From: Actinomycetes bacterium
GTDB lineage: Bacteria; Actinomycetota; Actinomycetes; Actinomycetales; Microbacteriaceae
Reading direction: 5' to 3'
Assembly (NCBI GenBank): GCA_030425055.1
Contig: JAUHVN010000123.1
Location: 1-7,864, forward strand
DNA: 7,864 nt
Positions 1 through 6,712 of this stretch are shown piece after piece. Numbering within the stretch: the stretch's first letter is position 1; the number at the start of each line of letters is the position of its first letter. The notes under the pieces are model-generated. The model was not told the origin of the DNA. It saw nothing but the letters and a program-made list of their open reading frames with translations, and did no database searches. The translations under genes were made by a program, and so were the position numbers.

Positions 1-1
1 A

Positions 2-2443
2 AGCGACATCTTCATCGGCATCTACGCCGAAAGCTACGGCTGGGTCGCCCCCGACGAAACCGTCTCCGGACTCGAAGACGAATACAACCTCGCCCCACCC
101 GGCATGCCCAAACTCATCTACATCAAGACCGTCGACCACCGCGACGAACGCCTCGGCACCCTCATCACCCGCATCCGCGACGACGACACCGCCGCCTACC
201 TCCCCTTCACCGCCCCCGACGACCTCGCCGACAGGGTGACCGGCGACCTGGCCACGCTGCTCGCCGAGCGCTTCGACGAGTCGCGCATCGGCGCGGCCGC
301 CGTCGGCGATCACGTCGATCTCTCGTCGGTGTCGGACTCGCTCGCGGCGCGCGTGCCCGTGCCGTACACGACGACGATCGGCCGCGAGCGCGAGATCTCC
401 GACATCCGCGAACTGCTGCGTCGGCGCGAGGACCGCGTCGTGAGTCTCATCGGACCGGGAGGCATCGGCAAGAGCCGTCTGGGGATCGAGGTCGCACGCG
501 CCTCGGAGGACCTCTTCCCCGACGGCGTCTACTTCGTACCGCTCGAGGGTGTGCTCGAACCGGGTCTGCTGCTGCCGACGATCGCGTTCACCCTCGGCAT
601 CCGCGACAACGGCGAGGCCGCGCTCGAAGAGCGCATCGCGCACGCCCTGGCCGACCGGCGGGTGCTGCTGGTGCTCGACAACTTCGAGCAGATCGTCAAC
701 GCCGCTCCCGTCCTGGTGCGTCTGTACACGGTGGCGCCGGATGCCACGTTCCTGGTGACGAGCCGCATCGTGCTGCGCATCCGAGGCGAGCGCGTGTACG
801 AGGTGGCCGCCCTGCCGTCGCCGGATGCCTCGGCGCCGGCGACGCTCGAGCGCGCCCGGCGTTCCGCGGCGTGCGCGCTGTTCGTCGACCGTGCGGCGGC
901 CGCGAAGCCGGGCTTCGAGCTGACCGAGGACAACGCCGCCGACATCTGCGACATCTGCCGGCGGCTCGAGGGCCTGCCGCTCGCGATCGAACTCGCGGCG
1001 GCGAAGGTGCGCATGCTCGCACCGCGCCAGATCGCGCAGCGCCTCGAGCAGAGCCTGCCGCTGCTGACCGCGGCCGTGCGCGACCTGCCCGATCGCCACC
1101 GCACGATGCGGGCCACCATCGAGTGGAGCGTCGGCCTGCTGCCCGACGCGCAGCGCGAGATGCTCGAGGACCTCGGTGTGTTCGCCCGGCAGTTCACCCT
1201 CGACGCCGTCGAGGCGCTCGGGCGCGGCCGCGCGTGGGACGGCACCGCGATCGAGTCGCTGGCCGCGCTGGTCGACGCGTCGCTCGTGAAGCAGATCGAC
1301 AACCGCGGCCGCGCGGTGTTCTCGCTGCTCGCGATCGTGCGCGAGTACGCGATCGGCCGGCTGAAGGACAACGGCGACGCCGACCGCATGCGGGCGGCTC
1401 ACGCCGACTACTACTCCGACCTCGTCGCGCACGTCGCGCCCGACCTCGGCGGGCAGGGTCAGGTCGAGGCGGTGACGCAGCTGGGACTCGAGCTGCCGAA
1501 CCTGCGGGCCGCGGTGCGGCACCTCGTCTACATCGACCGGCTCGACGACGCGGGCGCCTTCGCCTGGAACCTGCTGATCTACTGGTGGATCGCCGGGTTC
1601 TTCGCGGAGGTGCGGCTGTGGATGCTGGAGCTGCTCGAGAAGCAGCATCCGATCACCCAGCACACACGGGCCGTCGCCTGGTTCTTCGCGCTGTGGGGCG
1701 AGATGTGGCAGCACCCCAGCGAGCAGGTGGTCGCCGGACTCGGCGAATGCCTGAGGCTGTTCACCGAGAGCGGCGACGAGGATGCCGCGGCGATGGTGCT
1801 CGCGGCGCGCGCGACCTCTCGCGTGCAGTTCTCCGACCTGGACGTCGACAAGGCCGAGTCCGAGCTGCGAGAGGCGATCGCCCTTCTCCACGAGCGCGGG
1901 AACGGCTGGGCCGAGGCGATCACCGAGGTGTCGCTCGGCCGGCTGTGCTGGATGACGGGGCGGACCGACGACGCCCTCACCCACTTCGCGACCGCCTACG
2001 GGATCGCCGACGCGGGGGACGACCTGTTCACCAGCTCGGTCGCCGGCAACCTGCGTGCGCGCCTCATGTTCAGCCTGGGCGATGTGGGCGCCGCCGAGGA
2101 GTGGTTCGTGCGGACCCTCATGCTGTCGATCCGGCTGCACTACGAAGAGGGCGTCGCATACGGACTCGAGGGGCTGTGCGCGGTCGCAGCCGCGCGCGGC
2201 GACGCGTGGCGCGCGGGTGCGCTCGCGACGGCGGCCGAGACGATCCGGCACCGCATCGGGGTGTTCGACGTCGAGGCGTTCACGGTGCATCCCGCCCACC
2301 TCGCGCGCGTGCGCGACGAGGATCCGGCCTCGGTCGCGGCGGGCGAGGAGTCGGGCCGCGAGCTCACCCTGACCGAGGCGGTCGCCCTCGCGCTCCCCCG
2401 CGTGGACGATCCCGAAGCCGAGGACGCGCTGCGCAGCTGGTGA
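2..2443 (+). CDS. DUF4062 / STAND-type NTPase / helical-repeat protein (5'-truncated by window edge)
   Basis: The reading frame is open from base 2, so the start lies upstream; 813 codons are visible. The ATG at 104 is internal to a domain and has no Shine-Dalgarno. Visible residues 1-77 match the C-terminal half of a DUF4062 domain (IFIGIYAESYGW, then EDEYNLA and PKLIYIK), a Rossmann-like module of unknown activity found N-terminal to NTPases. An AfsR/COG3903-like STAND ATPase follows: Walker A GPGGIGKSR (bases 452-478), Walker B VLLVLD then NFEQ (662-691), TSR (758-766), GLPLA (971-985), and a winged-helix-like segment ending in REYA near residue 447. The remainder, about residues 470-765, is alpha-helical and TPR-like. 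No C-terminal HTH is visible. In this class, ligand sensed by the repeats is thought to drive ATP-dependent oligomerisation that activates the N-terminal module. The role here is unknown; regulation or anti-phage defence are both inference. Codon usage switches sharply near base 233. The gene converges on pxpBC with a 24-base gap. Confidence 0.85.
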   Translation, partial: SDIFIGIYAESYGWVAPDETVSGLEDEYNLAPPGMPKLIYIKTVDHRDERLGTLITRIRDDDTAAYLPFTAPDDLADRVTGDLATLLAERFDESRIGAAAVGDHVDLSSVSDSLAARVPVPYTTTIGREREISDIRELLRRREDRVVSLIGPGGIGKSRLGIEVARASEDLFPDGVYFVPLEGVLEPGLLLPTIAFTLGIRDNGEAALEERIAHALADRRVLLVLDNFEQIVNAAPVLVRLYTVAPDATFLVTSRIVLRIRGERVYEVAALPSPDASAPATLERARRSAACALFVDRAAAAKPGFELTEDNAADICDICRRLEGLPLAIELAAAKVRMLAPRQIAQRLEQSLPLLTAAVRDLPDRHRTMRATIEWSVGLLPDAQREMLEDLGVFARQFTLDAVEALGRGRAWDGTAIESLAALVDASLVKQIDNRGRAVFSLLAIVREYAIGRLKDNGDADRMRAAHADYYSDLVAHVAPDLGGQGQVEAVTQLGLELPNLRAAVRHLVYIDRLDDAGAFAWNLLIYWWIAGFFAEVRLWMLELLEKQHPITQHTRAVAWFFALWGEMWQHPSEQVVAGLGECLRLFTESGDEDAAAMVLAARATSRVQFSDLDVDKAESELREAIALLHERGNGWAEAITEVSLGRLCWMTGRTDDALTHFATAYGIADAGDDLFTSSVAGNLRARLMFSLGDVGAAEEWFVRTLMLSIRLHYEEGVAYGLEGLCAVAAARGDAWRAGALATAAETIRHRIGVFDVEAFTVHPAHLARVRDEDPASVAAGEESGRELTLTEAVALALPRVDDPEAEDALRSW

Positions 2444-2467
2444 CTCCGGCGCGGCGGCTCGGGGGGA

Positions 2468-4039
2468 TCACACCGGTCGCGCGTGCCGGAAGCGCACCCG
2501 GGTGCCCGGGCGCGCCTGCCCCAGCAGGTCGAGCGAGGCATCCGTCGCCACCGCGATGACGGGGTAGCCGCCGGTCACCGGCCCATCGGCGAGCAGGATC
2601 GTTGGTCGGCCGCTCGGCGGCACCTGCAGCGCACCCGGCACCATGCCCTCGCTGGGCAGCTCGGCGGTGCGCACGCGCGCGAGCTCGGGGCCGTCGAGGC
2701 GGATGCCGACGCGGTCGGCGTCGTTCGTGACGGTCCAGATCGACTCGAACAGCGCGCGCTGCGCCTCGTCGGTGAACCACTCGGCACGCGGGCCGGGAGC
2801 CAGCTCGAGTTCGAGCTCGTCGTCGTGCGGCGCGCCCCACGGCGCGATGACCGAAGGCGGCACGTCGTGCTCGGCCGGCCCCGCGAGCGCGACGCGCGCA
2901 CCCGGGGCGAGCCGCGCGGGACCGAGGCCCGAGAGCACGTCGGTCGACCGCGACTGAAGCGTCGCCGGGCCGCCGATGCCGCCGCGCACCGAGAGGTAGG
3001 CGCGCGCGCCGTGCGCGAACCAGTCGATGTTCAGCTCCGTGCCGCGCGGCCACGCGTGGGCGTCGTACGGGTCGACGGGGTCGCCGTCGACGGTGATGGC
3101 TCCCCACGCGCCGGCGATCGCGAGCCACAGGTCGCGGTCGGCCGTCGCACGGAATCCGCCCATCGTGACCTCGATCGTCGCGGCGTCCTCGTCGTTGCCG
3201 ACGAGCCGGTTCGCCGCGCGCAGCGCGGCGCGGTCGAGCGCGCCCGAGTGCGACACGCCCAGGGATGCCGCCCCGCGGCGGCCGAGGTCCTGCACGGTGG
3301 CGAGCAGCCCCGGCGCGACGACGGTGAACGCGGCGTCGGCGGCGGCCGGATCGGCCGCGGCCAACGTGCCGGGGTCGGCGGCAGCTGCGCGAGCGGTCGC
3401 ACGTCGGGACGCGCCGGACTCGCGGAACCGCACACGCGACCCCGGGGCCAGCAGGGCCGGCTGCGCGGCATCCGGGTCGAACAGCACCGCCTCGGTCGTG
3501 GCGATCAGCCGCCATCCGCCGGGGGTCTCGCGGGGGTACGCGCCGGTGAAGGCGCCCGCGAGGCCGACCGCCCCCGCCGGAACCCGCGTGCGCGGCGAGT
3601 CGAGGCGGGGCACGTCGTACGGCCAGCCGTCGCTCACGAGGTAGCCGAAGCCGGGAGCGAAGCCCGTGAAGGCGACGGTCCACTCCGTGTCACGATGGCG
3701 TGCGACGAGGGCGTCGACGTCGACCCCGAGCAGCGCGGCGGTCTCGGCGAGGTCGGGACCGTCGTAGGCGACCGGCACCTCGACCTCGGCGGTGTCCGTC
3801 GGGGCATCGCCGACGGACGCCTGTCCGGCGACCTCGGCGATCCACGCGCGCACGGCCGAGACCGGCATCCCGTCCGGGTCGAACGCGATCAGCACGGTGC
3901 GGGCGGCGGGCACGACGTCGACGATCCCGTCGGGAGGCGAGGACCGCAGCGCTGCGTGGAGCGCGAGCACCTCGGGCAGCGAGCCGACCTCGGCGAGCAC
4001 CGCGCGCTCGCCCATCGGCAGCATCCGCACGTCGATCAC
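2468..4039 (-). CDS. pxpBC: Fused 5-oxoprolinase subunits B and C (PxpB-PxpC)
   Basis: This 523-residue protein joins two subunits of the ATP-dependent 5-oxoprolinase PxpABC, which hydrolyses 5-oxoproline (pyroglutamate) to L-glutamate in the cytoplasm. The PxpB part (about residues 1-208) starts with LPMGERAVL and carries FTGFAPGFGYL (124-134), PRLDSPRTRVPAGAVGLAG (144-162) and TGAYPRETPGGWRLI (165-179). An Ala/Asp-rich linker (about 209-236) leads into PxpC: VVAPGLLATVQDLGR, HSGALDRAALRAANRL (264-279), SVRGGI (350-355), and the family signature PSEGMVPGALQVPPSGRP followed by LLADGPVTGGYP (462-493). The combined length matches the sum of the separate subunits. The GTG at 4039-4037 overlaps the pxpA stop as GTGA, implying translational coupling. 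A GTG one codon earlier (4042) sits better spaced from GAGGTG at 4056-4051 and is the alternative start. The more distant relative, the urea amidolyase/allophanate hydrolase family, shares these domains, but the pxpA neighbour settles the call. Confidence 0.93.
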   Translation of the reverse strand: MIDVRMLPMGERAVLAEVGSLPEVLALHAALRSSPPDGIVDVVPAARTVLIAFDPDGMPVSAVRAWIAEVAGQASVGDAPTDTAEVEVPVAYDGPDLAETAALLGVDVDALVARHRDTEWTVAFTGFAPGFGYLVSDGWPYDVPRLDSPRTRVPAGAVGLAGAFTGAYPRETPGGWRLIATTEAVLFDPDAAQPALLAPGSRVRFRESGASRRATARAAAADPGTLAAADPAAADAAFTVVAPGLLATVQDLGRRGAASLGVSHSGALDRAALRAANRLVGNDEDAATIEVTMGGFRATADRDLWLAIAGAWGAITVDGDPVDPYDAHAWPRGTELNIDWFAHGARAYLSVRGGIGGPATLQSRSTDVLSGLGPARLAPGARVALAGPAEHDVPPSVIAPWGAPHDDELELELAPGPRAEWFTDEAQRALFESIWTVTNDADRVGIRLDGPELARVRTAELPSEGMVPGALQVPPSGRPTILLADGPVTGGYPVIAVATDASLDLLGQARPGTRVRFRHARPV

Positions 4040-4791
4040 CACGGCGCACGCACCTCGACGCCGGTCTCGTCGAGCGCGGCGCGTACGGCGCGGGCCATCG
4101 CGACGGCGGCCGCCGAGTCGCCGTGCAGGCACAGCGATGCCGCCGCCGTCTCGACCACCGAGCCGTCCGCGGCCACGACGGTGCCGTCGGCGGCGAGGCG
4201 CAGAGCCCGCTCAGCGGCGGCCGCGGGGTCGTCGAGCACGGCACCGGGCTCGCCGCGCGGCACCAGGCGTCCGTCGGCGAGGTAGCCCCGGTCGAGGAAG
4301 GCCTCGAGGACGAACGGGATGCCGGCACCCTCCGCCGCATGCGCGACCTCGCCGTGCAGGCCCAGGATCGGCACGGGCCGCCCGACGCGCTCGGACAGGG
4401 CGGCGACCGCGCCGACGAGCGCCCCGGCGTGCGCGCGGTCGGCGATCACGGCGTGATACAGCGCGCCGTGCGGCTTGACGTAGCGGACGTCGGCGCCGGC
4501 GTCGAGGAGCGATGCGAGCTGGGCGGAGACGGAGGCCGCGAGTTCGGCAGCATCCATCGCCATCGCCGACCGCCCGAAGTTCGCGGGATCGGGGTACGAC
4601 GGATGCGCGCCGACGGCCACGCCCGTCACCCGTGCCCGGTCGACGGATGCCCGCATCGAGGCGGCGTCGCCCGCGTGCCCGCCGCACGCGATGCTCGCGC
4701 TGGAGACCACCGCGAACATGGCCGCGTCATCGGCCGTGGGCACGCCGCCGACCGTCTCGCCGAGGTCGGCGTTGAGATCGATGGCGGGCAT
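4036..4791 (-). CDS. pxpA: 5-oxoprolinase subunit A (LamB/YcsF family)
   Basis: This 251-residue protein has the usual length of PxpA, the LamB/YcsF-family subunit that works with PxpB and PxpC to hydrolyse 5-oxoproline to glutamate with ATP. Hallmarks run in order: IDLNADLGE at residues 4-12, SIACGGHAGD at 33-42 (many homologues have CGFHAGD), GAHPSYPDPANFGR at 61-74, YVKPHGALYH at 104-113, then ILGLHGE, LEAFLDRGYLADGRLVPR and PGAV, and close to the C-terminus SLCLHGDS. The ATG at 4791 is chosen because MPAIDLNADLGE is the conserved family N-terminus; the open frame continues upstream to about 4998 but that part lies inside the divergent channel gene and has no family similarity. The stop overlaps the pxpBC start by four bases. 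A TACCGT box six bases before the ATG suggests a leaderless message. The gene is divergent from the channel gene with 55 bases between start codons. Confidence 0.95.
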   Translation of the reverse strand: MPAIDLNADLGETVGGVPTADDAAMFAVVSSASIACGGHAGDAASMRASVDRARVTGVAVGAHPSYPDPANFGRSAMAMDAAELAASVSAQLASLLDAGADVRYVKPHGALYHAVIADRAHAGALVGAVAALSERVGRPVPILGLHGEVAHAAEGAGIPFVLEAFLDRGYLADGRLVPRGEPGAVLDDPAAAAERALRLAADGTVVAADGSVVETAAASLCLHGDSAAAVAMARAVRAALDETGVEVRAPW

Positions 4792-4797
4792 GCTCCC

Positions 4798-4803
4798 ACG
4801 GTA
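4798..4803 (-). promoter_or_regulatory. Putative -10 element (leaderless) for pxpA
   Basis: TACCGT on the minus strand is followed by GGGAGC and then the pxpA ATG. The six-base spacing would place transcription start at or next to the ATG. GGGAG is only one base from the ATG, too close for a normal Shine-Dalgarno. No convincing -35 is visible. Confidence 0.45.
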
Positions 4804-4833
4804 GACCGCCCGGGCGGCGAGCACCCCGGTTGG

Positions 4834-4839
4834 AATAAT
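4834..4839 (+). promoter_or_regulatory. Putative -10 element (leaderless) for the ion channel gene
   Basis: AATAAT matches TATAAT at five of six positions and is followed by seven bases (CGGCCGG) and the ATG at 4847. It is the most AT-rich hexamer in this GC-rich gap. No Shine-Dalgarno is visible, so a leaderless transcript is the simplest reading. Its expected -35 region overlaps that of the divergent pxpA promoter. Confidence 0.55.
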
Positions 4840-4846
4840 CGGCCGG

Positions 4847-5587
4847 ATGTACGGAAAGCGACTGGAATCCTGGGACAAGGCGATGGAGTGGCCGCTGACC
4901 GCGGCCGCGCTGCTCTTCTTCATCGCGTACGGCTTCGAGATCACCGCCGACCTGCGCGGCACCGACGGGCTCATCGCCGAGATCGTCATCACGGTCACGT
5001 GGGCGGTGTTCGTCGTCGACTACGTGGTGCGGCTGGTCATCACCGAGAACCGGTGGAGGTGGTTCTATCGGCACCTGCTCGACCTGGCGATCGTCGTGCT
5101 GCCGATGCTGCGGCCGCTGCGGCTGATGCGATTCCTCACCGTGCTCGCGATCCTGCAACGCGGCGCGGGCAGCAAGCTGCGCGGTCGGGTCGCGATCTAC
5201 ACGGTCGGCGCGAGCGCGCTCATCATCGTGATCGCCGCGCTCGCGGTGCTCGACGCCGAACAGGCCACCGGCAACATCACCGACTTCGGAGATGCGCTGT
5301 GGTGGGCGTTCGTGACCGTGACCACCGTCGGCTACGGCGAGTACTACCCGGTCACCCTGATGGGCCGGCTCATCGCCGTCGGGCTGATGATCGGGGGCAT
5401 CGCGCTGATCGGCGTGGTCACCGCGACTCTCGCCTCGTGGATCGTGGAGAAGGTGGCCGACGTCGCCGGCGAGGCCCGCGAGAAGGATGCCGCACGGGAC
5501 GCGGCCACTCAGGAGCACGTCGAGTCGCTGCGGCGCGAGATCCACGAGCTCAAGGATCTGGTGCGCGAGCTGCGGCCGAGCGGGTGA
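4847..5587 (+). CDS. Voltage-gated-type potassium channel, six transmembrane helices
   Basis: This 246-residue membrane protein has the layout of a Kv-type subunit, which would tetramerise to conduct K+ across the cytoplasmic membrane. Predicted helices: S1 about 16-33, S2 43-65 (acidic D58), S3 77-87 (D79), S4 89-104, S5 115-136, pore helix and filter 148-165, S6 174-200. S4 carries arginines at every third position (R89, R92, R95), fewer than in classic voltage sensors, so true voltage gating is uncertain. The selectivity filter TTVGYG (159-164) is intact; Glu165 follows where Asp is commonest. The cytosolic tail (about 201-246) is charged, and EHVESLRREIHELKDLVREL (223-242) has heptad-like leucines and could form a coiled coil. 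The start at 4847 follows a -10-like AATAAT and gives a normal N-terminus before S1. The spermidine synthase-like gene begins 27 bases after the stop, so co-transcription is possible. Confidence 0.92.
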   Translation: MYGKRLESWDKAMEWPLTAAALLFFIAYGFEITADLRGTDGLIAEIVITVTWAVFVVDYVVRLVITENRWRWFYRHLLDLAIVVLPMLRPLRLMRFLTVLAILQRGAGSKLRGRVAIYTVGASALIIVIAALAVLDAEQATGNITDFGDALWWAFVTVTTVGYGEYYPVTLMGRLIAVGLMIGGIALIGVVTATLASWIVEKVADVAGEAREKDAARDAATQEHVESLRREIHELKDLVRELRPSG

Positions 5588-5589
5588 CC

Positions 5590-5602
5590 GCGGCAGCGCC
5601 GC
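5590..5602. other. Short hairpin between channel and methyltransferase-like genes
   Basis: GCGGC-AGC-GCCGC is a perfect five-bp stem with a three-base loop starting three bases after the channel stop codon. It directly abuts the TAGCGT box and overlaps a CGCTAGCG palindrome (5600-5607). It has no T-run. It could attenuate read-through or serve as an operator, but in such GC-rich DNA a five-bp stem may also be chance. Confidence 0.3.
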
Positions 5603-5608
5603 TAGCGT
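5603..5608 (+). promoter_or_regulatory. Putative -10 element (leaderless) for the methyltransferase-like gene
   Basis: TAGCGT is followed by AGGAGC and then the ATG at 5615. AGGAG leaves only one base before the ATG, tight for a Shine-Dalgarno, while the TANNNT-N6-ATG geometry repeats that seen at pxpA and the SprT-like gene. If functional, this gene can be transcribed independently of the channel gene upstream. Confidence 0.45.
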
Positions 5609-5614
5609 AGGAGC

Positions 5615-6475
5615 ATGGCGCGGGCACGGATCGAGCAGACCCCGTCGGCACGGCTGTCCGACGGCACCGAGGCCCGCCTGGTGCCATCGCGCTATGCGCC
5701 GGGCTGGGAGCTCGAGGTCGACGGCACGCCCCAGTCGCATGTCGACCTCGACGATCCGACCCACCTGCACTTCGAGTACGTCGGCCGGATGGCGGCGGTG
5801 ATCGACCGCCTGCGGATGCCCGGTCAGCCGCTCACCGCCGTGCACCTCGGAGCGGGCGCGTTCACGATCCCCCGCTACATCGAGCACACGCGTCCGGGCT
5901 CGCGCCAGCAGGTCGTCGAGATCGAGCCGGCACTCGTCGACTTCGTCCGCGAGCACCTGCCGCTGCCGCGCGGCGCTGCGATCCGCGTGCGCATCGGCGA
6001 CGCGCGCGACGTTCTCGGACGCCTGCCCGCGGGGCTCGTGGGCAATGTCGACCTGCTCGTGTCCGACGTCTACGCCGGCGCCCAGACCCCCGCGCACCTG
6101 ACGTCGGTCGAGTTCTTCACGAGCGCCGCGCGCGTGCTCGCGCCAGACGGCGTGCTGCTGGTCAACGTCGCCGACGGCGCCGGGCTCGCCTTCGCCCGTC
6201 GGCAGGTCGCGACCGTGCGGGCGGTGCTCGAGCACGTCGTGGTGCTCGCCGAGGTGCAGACGCTGAAGGGTCGGCGCTTCGGGAACCTCGTGATCGCGGC
6301 ATCCCCGTCGCCGCTGCCGACCGACTGGCTGCCGCGGCTCATGGCCGCCGGCCCGCACCCCGCGAAGGTCGCCCAGGGCGCCGAACTCGACGAGTTCACG
6401 CGAGGGGCCCGCATCGCCACCGACGTCGACGCGACACCGTCGCCCAAGCCCTCGGCATCCGTCTTCGACCGCTGA
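5615..6475 (+). CDS. Spermidine synthase-like SAM-fold protein
   Basis: This 286-residue soluble protein has the Rossmann-fold core of the spermidine synthase/methyltransferase superfamily. Nucleotide-binding motif I is HLGAGAFTIPRY (residues 77-88), followed by VVEIEPALVDF (100-110) with the acidic ribose-binding position, GDARD (128-132), and DLLVSDVYAGAQTPAHL (146-162), which corresponds to the catalytic Asp loop of aminopropyltransferases. Residues 15-60 form a beta-rich N-terminal part (LEVDGTPQSHVDLDDPTHL, then EYVGRM) typical of spermidine synthase-like proteins. Classic polyamine synthases have GGGDGG and a D-S/A-S-D loop; both are diverged here, so real aminopropyltransferase activity is doubtful and a methyltransferase or other SAM-binding role is as likely. 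Actinobacteria commonly carry such proteins, some fused to transporter domains; this one has no membrane segments. The C-terminus after about residue 265 looks disordered. It follows the channel gene by 27 bases and has its own -10-like box. Confidence 0.8.
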   Translation: MARARIEQTPSARLSDGTEARLVPSRYAPGWELEVDGTPQSHVDLDDPTHLHFEYVGRMAAVIDRLRMPGQPLTAVHLGAGAFTIPRYIEHTRPGSRQQVVEIEPALVDFVREHLPLPRGAAIRVRIGDARDVLGRLPAGLVGNVDLLVSDVYAGAQTPAHLTSVEFFTSAARVLAPDGVLLVNVADGAGLAFARRQVATVRAVLEHVVVLAEVQTLKGRRFGNLVIAASPSPLPTDWLPRLMAAGPHPAKVAQGAELDEFTRGARIATDVDATPSPKPSASVFDR

Positions 6476-6621
6476 GCGCGAGGCCCGAACGCGACTGCTC
6501 CACTTCTGTGCGACTGCGCCGCATATCGACGTAGCACTCGCACGAAACAGGAGCACAAGCACCGAGCGGAGCGCGTCGTCCCGCCCGCGGGGCTGGCACC
6601 GGGTCTGGCGGGAGCACAGCG

Positions 6622-6649
6622 GGCACGACACCGCGCAACGCGGCGTGCC
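6622..6649. other. Strong bulged hairpin in the 237-base gap before the TPR gene
   Basis: GGCACG (6622-6627) pairs with CGTGCC (6644-6649), and inside it CCGCG-CAA-CGCGG (6631-6643) forms a second perfect stem. The only unpaired bases in the arms are ACA at 6628-6630, giving 11 bp with one bulge and a three-base loop. No T-run follows on either strand. It could end transcription of the upstream gene, or be an mRNA leader structure or protein site for the TPR gene 64 bases downstream. I saw no gene in the rest of 6476-6712. Confidence 0.45.
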
Positions 6650-6698
6650 GAAGAGCGGATGCCGCGACCGCCGGGGCACACTGGAACGACAGCCGCCT

Positions 6699-6706
6699 GG
6701 AAGGAG
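6699..6706 (+). promoter_or_regulatory. Strong Shine-Dalgarno fixing the GTG start of the TPR gene
   Basis: GGAAGGAG lies six bases before the GTG at 6713. This favours 6713 over the in-frame ATG at 6659, whose extra 18 codons are Pro/Thr-rich, lie partly over the ribosome site, and do not resemble a TPR helix. Confidence 0.8.
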
Positions 6707-6712
6707 TCGACG

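Noticed and set aside
104..106. ATG at 104 as the start of the STAND gene.
   Set aside because: It falls within a conserved DUF4062 segment, with matching family sequence in frame upstream to the window edge and no ribosome site.
2444..2467. A terminator between the convergent STAND gene and pxpBC.
   Set aside because: The 24-base gap shows no inverted repeat that I could pair and no T-run.
871..2559. A 562-codon plus-strand frame overlapping the STAND gene.
   Set aside because: It is the +1 shadow of the STAND coding sequence, low-complexity and Arg/Ala-rich.
4792..4998. Upstream in-frame extension of pxpA to base 4998.
   Set aside because: The extra residues overlap the divergent channel gene and do not match the family; the conserved N-terminus starts at 4791.
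2483..5610. Very long plus-strand open frames across 2483-4285 and 3700-5610.
   Set aside because: They lie opposite or out of frame with pxpA, pxpBC and the channel. Their translations are Arg/Ala/Gly-rich with no domains, as expected of antisense frames in GC-rich genes.
6579..6613. Inverted repeat TCCCGCC / GGCGGGA as a terminator after the methyltransferase-like gene.
   Set aside because: The seven-bp arms are separated by 21 bases with no T-run and little inner pairing, weaker than the neighbouring hairpin at 6622-6649 and plausible by chance in GC-rich DNA.
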